A DNA stretch of 64,000 nt. Origin: Chitinophaga pendula. Its GTDB lineage: Bacteria > Bacteroidota > Bacteroidia > Chitinophagales > Chitinophagaceae. The position numbers and the translations under genes are program-made. Shown piece after piece: positions 60,046-64,000 of the stretch (position 1 is its first letter; every line of letters starts with the position of its first letter). The notes under the pieces are model-generated. The model made no database searches and was not told where the DNA came from. It worked only from the letters and a program-made list of their open reading frames with translations. The stretch spans positions 496,001 through 560,000 of the forward strand of contig NZ_CP077769.1 in assembly GCF_020386615.1 (NCBI RefSeq). The letters are read 5' to 3'.

Positions 60046-62424
60046 TTAAAAGGACAGGTTGACGCCTGCCATGAAATTAATGCCTGCCATAGGGAAATAG
60101 TAATTGCTATATTTCACTGTTCCATTTTTTATACTGGTATAAGTGGCGCCATTAGGCGCATATTTGCGGTCCGTGAAGTTATTCACTGCCACGAGTACCC
60201 CCAGCTCCTTAAACAGGCGTTGTGGCACCGTATAACGCACCCGCAGGTCATTCACATAGTAAGCATCCAGGCTGCCCTGTACATTGCTGCTGTTGTTCAT
60301 ATACTGGCGACTTACATACTTGCCGGCCAGGTCTATGAACAGCTGCTGTAAAGGCTGAAAACTCAATGTATGCCCGGCTACCACGTTAGGAGAGAAGGCA
60401 ATATCCGTATTGTCGTAATGACGCGTCTCCTCCAGCTCTGTGTCCTCATTGGAATAGTAGGCCGTATAGTCCCTGATCTTATTCTGACTCAACGCCGCAT
60501 TTACCGACAGGGTAAACCAGGGCGTCAATACCGCACTACCTTGCACCTCTATACCCAGCCGGTAACTATTGGGAATATTGATCCTCGTATAGGCGCCTAC
60601 GTCATTCAGCTTACCTGTCTGCACCAGCTGGTTCTTATAACGCATATAATACACATTGGCTTGCAATGATATTTTATCCCCGCGCAGCGAATAACCGGCT
60701 TCCACATTGTGTAAGGTTTCATGTGTAGGACGTAGCTTTACACCAGCTTCAAAATCATCCCGGTTAGGCTCTTTATTACCCACTGCATAAGAAGCATACA
60801 ACTGCTGCCGTTCGTTCAGGTAATAGTAAACACCAACCTTCGGATTGAAGAAGTTGTAGTTGTTCTTTTGGAAAAGAGTAGGGTTCTTCCGGAATCCTCC
60901 CAAGTCATAATGCACCCTTCTGTATTGCAGATCGGTGAACAGACGTAATGCTTCCGTGATCTTAAATTCTCCCTTCCAGTAAATGTTGAAGTCCGTCTTC
61001 AGCGCATCAAGATCATACCAACGGTGGTCTTTATCGATCGCATACTGCGCCCAGATGATCTTCCCATAGTGATTGCCTTCGTACTTGTTCCAACCACCGC
61101 CCAGGCTCCAGTTCAGTACCTTGCCGGTACTGTTGATAGAAAAGATACCGCCATAAAAATGGTTGTCCAGCCATAGTTGTCTCACCAGGTCCGTCGTTTT
61201 GATCGTATCATTGTTGATCACCGGATTAGTTAACCCATAGTCAGTGAAAGCCTGCTTGGCTTGATATTGTTCGAAGTAGCCCTTACCGCGGGTGTAGTGC
61301 AACGCTACGTTGAAATTTAAATGAGTATTGATCTCCTGATTCAGGAACAGCTGATAATGATCCTGCTGATAGTTGTCTGTTTCATTATCGTATGGAGTGC
61401 CCGGCTTATCTGTACCAGCTGAGTTATACGTACGGTGTGTCTTCAAAGAGTCCTGTGGTACACCATTCCATGCCTGGTAGGTCTTCTCCTTGCCGGAAAA
61501 GACATTCAGGCGGATTGCTGTCTTCTTACTGATATAGGCAGCAGAAGTATAAAAGGATTTCAGGTCCGATCCTGCACGGTCAATATACCCGTCAGAAGAT
61601 ATCTTGGAGAGCCGCGCATCAAAAGTGAAATGATCGTTGATAAGCCCGCTACCAGCTTTTACCGTATGTTTCCAGGAGTTGAAGGAGCCATAGCTGTTAC
61701 TCAATTCAGCATAAGCCTTGTCACGGAATTCATTGGTACTCAGGTTCAGCGAAGCGCCAAAGGCGCCGGCGCCGTTGGTAGAAGTGCCCACCCCCCGTTG
61801 CAGTTGCACACTGCTCACAGAAGAGGCAAAGTCAGGCATGTTCACAAAGAAAGCACCTTGCGATTCCGCATCGTTAATAGGAATACCGTTCACCGTAATA
61901 TTTACCCTTGTAATATCCGAACCACGTACCCGCATATTGGTATACCCCACGCCATTACCGGCATCTGAATTGGACACGACTCCCGGCAGCTGGTTCAGCA
62001 GTATCGGAAGATCCTGTCCCAGGTTCTGTTTTTTGATATCTTCCTTATCCAGGGTAGTACTGGTAAATGGCGCATTTTTGCCGGCTCGCAGACTGCTGAT
62101 CTCTACCGGCTTCACAAACAAACCGGTTTCTTCCAGCACGATATCCTGCGTCTGACTACTGCCCTGGATGGTCACCGAAACGCTATAGGTCCGGAATCCC
62201 AGGTAAGACGCTTGCAGCCTATAAACACCGTTGCGGGGTACCTGTATCCGGTAGTGCCCTTTACCGTCTGTATGAGCACCGCCTGAAGTGTTGCCGGTGA
62301 CAATCACCGCTACGCCGGGCAGCGGCTGCCCCCTCTTTTTGTCAGTAACCGTACCGGAGATAAATGTCTGCGCATGTAGCACACCTGCTACAAATAAAAG
62401 CGCAATAAGCATGAAATGTTTCAT
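60046..62424 (-). CDS. TonB-dependent receptor under TPP-riboswitch control, probable thiamine-compound transporter
   Basis: 792 residues. Signal peptide (LFVAGVLHAQ), regulatory-like beta domain (ISGTVTDKKRGQPLPGVAVI, about 20-105), TonB plug (about 120-235: LPILLNQLPGVVSNSDAG, MRVRGSDITRVNITVNGIPI) and a 22-strand-type barrel ending INFMAGVNLSF. It is not a SusC: the plug lacks the SusC signature and there is no SusD partner. The TPP riboswitch and terminator in its 5' leader indicate that it brings in thiamine or a thiamine phosphate across the outer membrane when TPP is scarce. Confidence 0.92.
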   Translation of the reverse strand: MKHFMLIALLFVAGVLHAQTFISGTVTDKKRGQPLPGVAVIVTGNTSGGAHTDGKGHYRIQVPRNGVYRLQASYLGFRTYSVSVTIQGSSQTQDIVLEETGLFVKPVEISSLRAGKNAPFTSTTLDKEDIKKQNLGQDLPILLNQLPGVVSNSDAGNGVGYTNMRVRGSDITRVNITVNGIPINDAESQGAFFVNMPDFASSVSSVQLQRGVGTSTNGAGAFGASLNLSTNEFRDKAYAELSNSYGSFNSWKHTVKAGSGLINDHFTFDARLSKISSDGYIDRAGSDLKSFYTSAAYISKKTAIRLNVFSGKEKTYQAWNGVPQDSLKTHRTYNSAGTDKPGTPYDNETDNYQQDHYQLFLNQEINTHLNFNVALHYTRGKGYFEQYQAKQAFTDYGLTNPVINNDTIKTTDLVRQLWLDNHFYGGIFSINSTGKVLNWSLGGGWNKYEGNHYGKIIWAQYAIDKDHRWYDLDALKTDFNIYWKGEFKITEALRLFTDLQYRRVHYDLGGFRKNPTLFQKNNYNFFNPKVGVYYYLNERQQLYASYAVGNKEPNRDDFEAGVKLRPTHETLHNVEAGYSLRGDKISLQANVYYMRYKNQLVQTGKLNDVGAYTRINIPNSYRLGIEVQGSAVLTPWFTLSVNAALSQNKIRDYTAYYSNEDTELEETRHYDNTDIAFSPNVVAGHTLSFQPLQQLFIDLAGKYVSRQYMNNSSNVQGSLDAYYVNDLRVRYTVPQRLFKELGVLVAVNNFTDRKYAPNGATYTSIKNGTVKYSNYYFPMAGINFMAGVNLSF

Positions 62425-62512
62425 GTACGTAAAGCATCCTTTTCACGACCCGCCGTGCTCCGTTCAGTCACAATCACAAGTATTGCATAGGCAGAGACAG
62501 GCATTGAGCCGT

Positions 62513-62554
62513 ACAATTAAAAAATAAAAACGGTAAGGAAACGGATCGCTTACC
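62513..62554 (-). terminator. Riboswitch-linked intrinsic terminator
   Basis: On the minus strand GGTAAG pairs with CTTACC (62532-62554) and is followed by GTTTTTATTTTTTA. It begins in the 3' strand of the TPP aptamer, so TPP binding can decide whether it forms. Confidence 0.8.
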
Positions 62555-62632
62555 TTTCCTAACCAGCATTACCTGGCCAGGTTCAACGGGTCTGATCTCA
62601 GCCTGATTAGTAAGGCACCCCGAGGTGAAACC
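62536..62632 (-). promoter_or_regulatory. TPP riboswitch (THI element)
   Basis: Conserved pieces appear in order on the minus strand: GGGGTGCC (62621-62614), GCTGAGA (62602-62596), ACCC-GTTGAACCTG (62591-62578), then TAATGCTGGTTAGGAAAGG. These match the pyrimidine- and pyrophosphate-binding arms of the thi-box. It controls the TonB receptor 112 bp downstream. Confidence 0.95.
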
Positions 62633-62673
62633 GGCTCTAGCGTATGAAATAGTAAGTACGCCGGTCTCCGGTA

Positions 62674-62681
62674 CAAAGTTA
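62674..62681 (-). promoter_or_regulatory. -7 box TAACTTTG upstream of the TPP riboswitch
   Basis: Exact TAnnTTTG on the minus strand, identical to the arginine promoter box, 42 bp before the aptamer. No clear -33 TTG partner. Confidence 0.5.
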
Positions 62682-62713
62682 TAACCCCACAGCTTAAAAA
62701 CGAGAATTTATTT

Positions 62714-62738
62714 TTTACTGTTTCCGATTTACAGTAAA
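62714..62738. promoter_or_regulatory. Inverted repeat TTTACTGT-N9-ACAGTAAA
   Basis: Eight-base perfect arms between the divergent TonB receptor promoter and ssb, 75 bp before ssb. The ACTGT/ACAGT arms also occur at 58969-58991. Confidence 0.45.
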
Positions 62739-62812
62739 TTAGAATACTTACGCTCCAATCATCATTCTCTCTTTGGTTTCATTTATTTGTTAACATCTAA
62801 ACACTTCTTCTG

Positions 62813-63220
62813 ATGATTAAACTACAGGTAATCGGTCACCTGGGCAGAAATGCTGTACAGAGAGAGGCCAACGGAAAATCTGTATTAGGCTTTAGCGTAG
62901 CACACACAGAAAAATTCAGGAACCAGCAAGGTGTACAACAAGAACGTACCACCTGGATAGACTGCTCCCTCTGGGAACGGGATAACCTGGCGCCATATCT
63001 CACACAGGGCACACAAGTATTCGTAGAAGGAACGCCTACACTCGACACTTATGTCAGTAATACAACAAATGAGAAAGTACCCGTACTAAGATTACGCGTC
63101 ACCAATATTCAGTTGTTAGGCAGTAGGAGAGAAGATGCTCAACGCACAGACAATGCCACGCAAAGCGGTGCCACGCAAGCCTTTTCAGACGATCAGCCCA
63201 CAGATGATCTGCCGTTCTGA
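62813..63220 (+). CDS. ssb: Single-stranded DNA-binding protein
   Basis: 135 residues. OB fold at about 1-105 (VIGHLGRNAVQREANGKSVL; TTWIDCSLWERDNLAPYL; TQVFVEGTPTLDTY), a short flexible linker and the acidic tip DDLPF that recruits repair and replication proteins. The linker is shorter than in the ~178-residue E. coli protein, as is common in Bacteroidota. It starts 75 bp after the inverted repeat at 62714-62738. Confidence 0.95.
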   Translation: MIKLQVIGHLGRNAVQREANGKSVLGFSVAHTEKFRNQQGVQQERTTWIDCSLWERDNLAPYLTQGTQVFVEGTPTLDTYVSNTTNEKVPVLRLRVTNIQLLGSRREDAQRTDNATQSGATQAFSDDQPTDDLPF

Positions 63221-63230
63221 TCTGTAAAAT

Positions 63231-63277
63231 AAACAGCGCTGGTATCGGCGATACCAGCGCTGTTTGAATTTTTTTTA
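63231..63277 (+). terminator. Terminator of ssb
   Basis: 16-bp perfect stem AAACAGCGCTGGTATC / GATACCAGCGCTGTTT with a 3-nt loop, then eight T. Confidence 0.95.
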
Positions 63278-63295
63278 AGTTTTTTTGAAAAAATA

Positions 63296-63327
63296 TTTGG
63301 CAGATGTTAAATCGCGCCTTACATTTG
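63296..63327 (+). promoter_or_regulatory. Promoter of the initiator tRNA
   Basis: TTTG at 63296-63299, exactly 20 bp, then TACATTTG at 63320-63327: a textbook Bacteroidota promoter. Transcription would start a few bases before the tRNA. Confidence 0.85.
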
Positions 63328-63336
63328 CACCCACAT

Positions 63337-63408
<72 letters not shown>

Positions 63409-63422
63409 CTAAAAAAGTTAAA

Positions 63423-63449
63423 AAGAGCCGAAGTAATTCGGCTTTTTTT
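63423..63449 (+). terminator. Terminator after tRNA-fMet
   Basis: Stem AGCCGAA / TTCGGCT with a 4-nt loop, followed by seven T. Confidence 0.9.
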
Positions 63450-63564
63450 ATTTGCGGCCACTGCCCAGAAAAGAAGCACTACTTGGCTATCGCCGCATCA
63501 AAAAAGCAATTTTGCCTAATTTAAAAAGTAGTGCCGGCCCGCTTAAAGGCCACTGTTGAATGTA

Positions 63565-64000
63565 ATGCACAAAGCTGGATTTGTAAATATTTTCGGGAAG
63601 CCAAATGCTGGTAAAAGTACTCTGCTCAATGCTTTGATCGGGGAAAAACTGGCTATCATATCTCCTAAAGTACAAACTACCCGCCACCGCATTACCGCAG
63701 TACTGACAGAGCCGGACTATCAGATCGTTTTTTCCGATACCCCGGGTATCATAGACCCACGGTATAGACTGCACGAAAAAATGATGGGCGCCGTAAAGTC
63801 CGCCCTCGAAGATGCAGACGTCGCTTTACTCATCATGGATGCCAAAGATGACGTAGCTGCCAATCTCGAACTGTTCGACTCCCTGCGCCTGAAAGTGCCT
63901 TGCCTGCTACTGATCAACAAAACCGACCTGCTCAAAAAAGAACAGCTGGAAGAAGTAGTAGCCAAATGCAAAGCCTGGGGCAAAGCAGAAGTCATCACCC
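63565..64000 (+). CDS. era: GTPase Era, N-terminal part (3' truncated by window edge)
   Basis: The frame opens with MHKAGFVNIFGKPNAGKST (G1 loop) and is still open at base 64000 after 145 codons. IISPKVQTTRHRI is the Era effector region, FSDTPGI is G3 and LLINKTDLL is G4. Era binds the 3' end of 16S rRNA during small-subunit assembly. The C-terminal KH domain would lie off-window. Confidence 0.95.
   Translation, partial: MHKAGFVNIFGKPNAGKSTLLNALIGEKLAIISPKVQTTRHRITAVLTEPDYQIVFSDTPGIIDPRYRLHEKMMGAVKSALEDADVALLIMDAKDDVAANLELFDSLRLKVPCLLLINKTDLLKKEQLEEVVAKCKAWGKAEVIT

Larger units (their letters stand above)
62425..62812. other. Divergent regulatory region: TonB receptor leader (minus) and ssb upstream (plus)
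   Basis: This 388-bp stretch holds the TPP riboswitch, its terminator, the minus-strand promoter at 62674-62681 and the inverted repeat 62714-62738. No gene is present. A clear ssb promoter was not found. Confidence 0.7.

Overview
The window looks like chromosome from a free-living, aerobic Bacteroidota, most likely a Chitinophaga-like member of the Chitinophagaceae. The evidence is two SusC/SusD pairs, promoters of the Bacteroidota TTTG-N20-TAnnTTTG type, a fused CcoN-CcoO cbb3 oxidase, a NagB/PIG-L fusion, FHS-family sugar transporters, an arginine pathway that uses the acyl-ornithine carbamoyltransferase ArgF', and RHS and glycosidase genes typical of that group. Identification rests on motif reading only; no database was searched.

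Layout, left to right. (1) 1-6 kb: the C-terminal end of a one-piece sensor/HTH regulator, a perfect LacI-type palindrome, and a susC-susD pair. (2) 6-9.4 kb, minus strand: an SH3-like lipoprotein, a small HD hydrolase resembling (p)ppGpp hydrolases, and a NagB-PIG-L fusion. (3) 10-16 kb: a second susC-susD pair and an aldo/keto reductase. (4) 16-21.5 kb, minus: GH20 hexosaminidase and GH92 alpha-mannosidase. (5) 21.6-30.1 kb, minus: a complete cbb3 oxidase operon in the order ccoI-ccoS-ccoNO-ccoQ-ccoP-ccoG-ccoH-tauE/safE-like. (6) 30.2-35.5 kb, minus: a polymorphic RHS toxin with an AT-rich type-44-like toxin tip, a small lipoprotein overlapping its stop, and a decayed MORN/YwqK-like gene. 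(7) 35.5-38.6 kb, minus: secreted YciI-like protein, EEP-family hydrolase, alkaline-phosphatase-fold protein and CutC. (8) 38.7-47.9 kb: glycoprotein-glycan salvage (glycosylasparaginase, ROK kinase, two FHS transporters, GH109, GH29), with a small Cys-rich double-glycine-leader peptide gene among them. (9) 48-49.8 kb: truncated Crp/Fnr regulator and PhoD-like phosphatase. (10) 50-58.9 kb: an arginine operon (GNAT-argG-argC-argD-argF'-argB-argE-argH) behind a roughly 290-nt leader. (11) 59-64 kb: NmrA-like oxidoreductase, a TonB receptor under a TPP riboswitch, ssb, initiator tRNA-Met and the start of era.

The glycan genes form a coherent set. GH92, GH20, GH29 and GH109 trim mannose, HexNAc, fucose and alpha-GalNAc; glycosylasparaginase releases GlcNAc from Asn; FHS transporter, ROK kinase and NagB take the sugar to fructose-6-phosphate. 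GH20, GH92 and GH29 share a similar C-terminal two-module tail. A recurrent palindrome close to GCTAAAACGTTTTAGC lies upstream of GH92, between the divergent FHS transporters, and (as clustered half-sites) between GH109 and GH29, suggesting one LacI-type regulon.

The observation I rate most likely to be new is the arginine-operon leader. It holds a 38-codon TTG-started ORF ending in a run with four Arg codons, a hairpin that starts inside its stop codon, and two further, mutually exclusive hairpins before the first gene. Base skew flips from G-rich to C-rich on the + strand across the window regardless of gene direction, which suggests a replication terminus near 13-30 kb.
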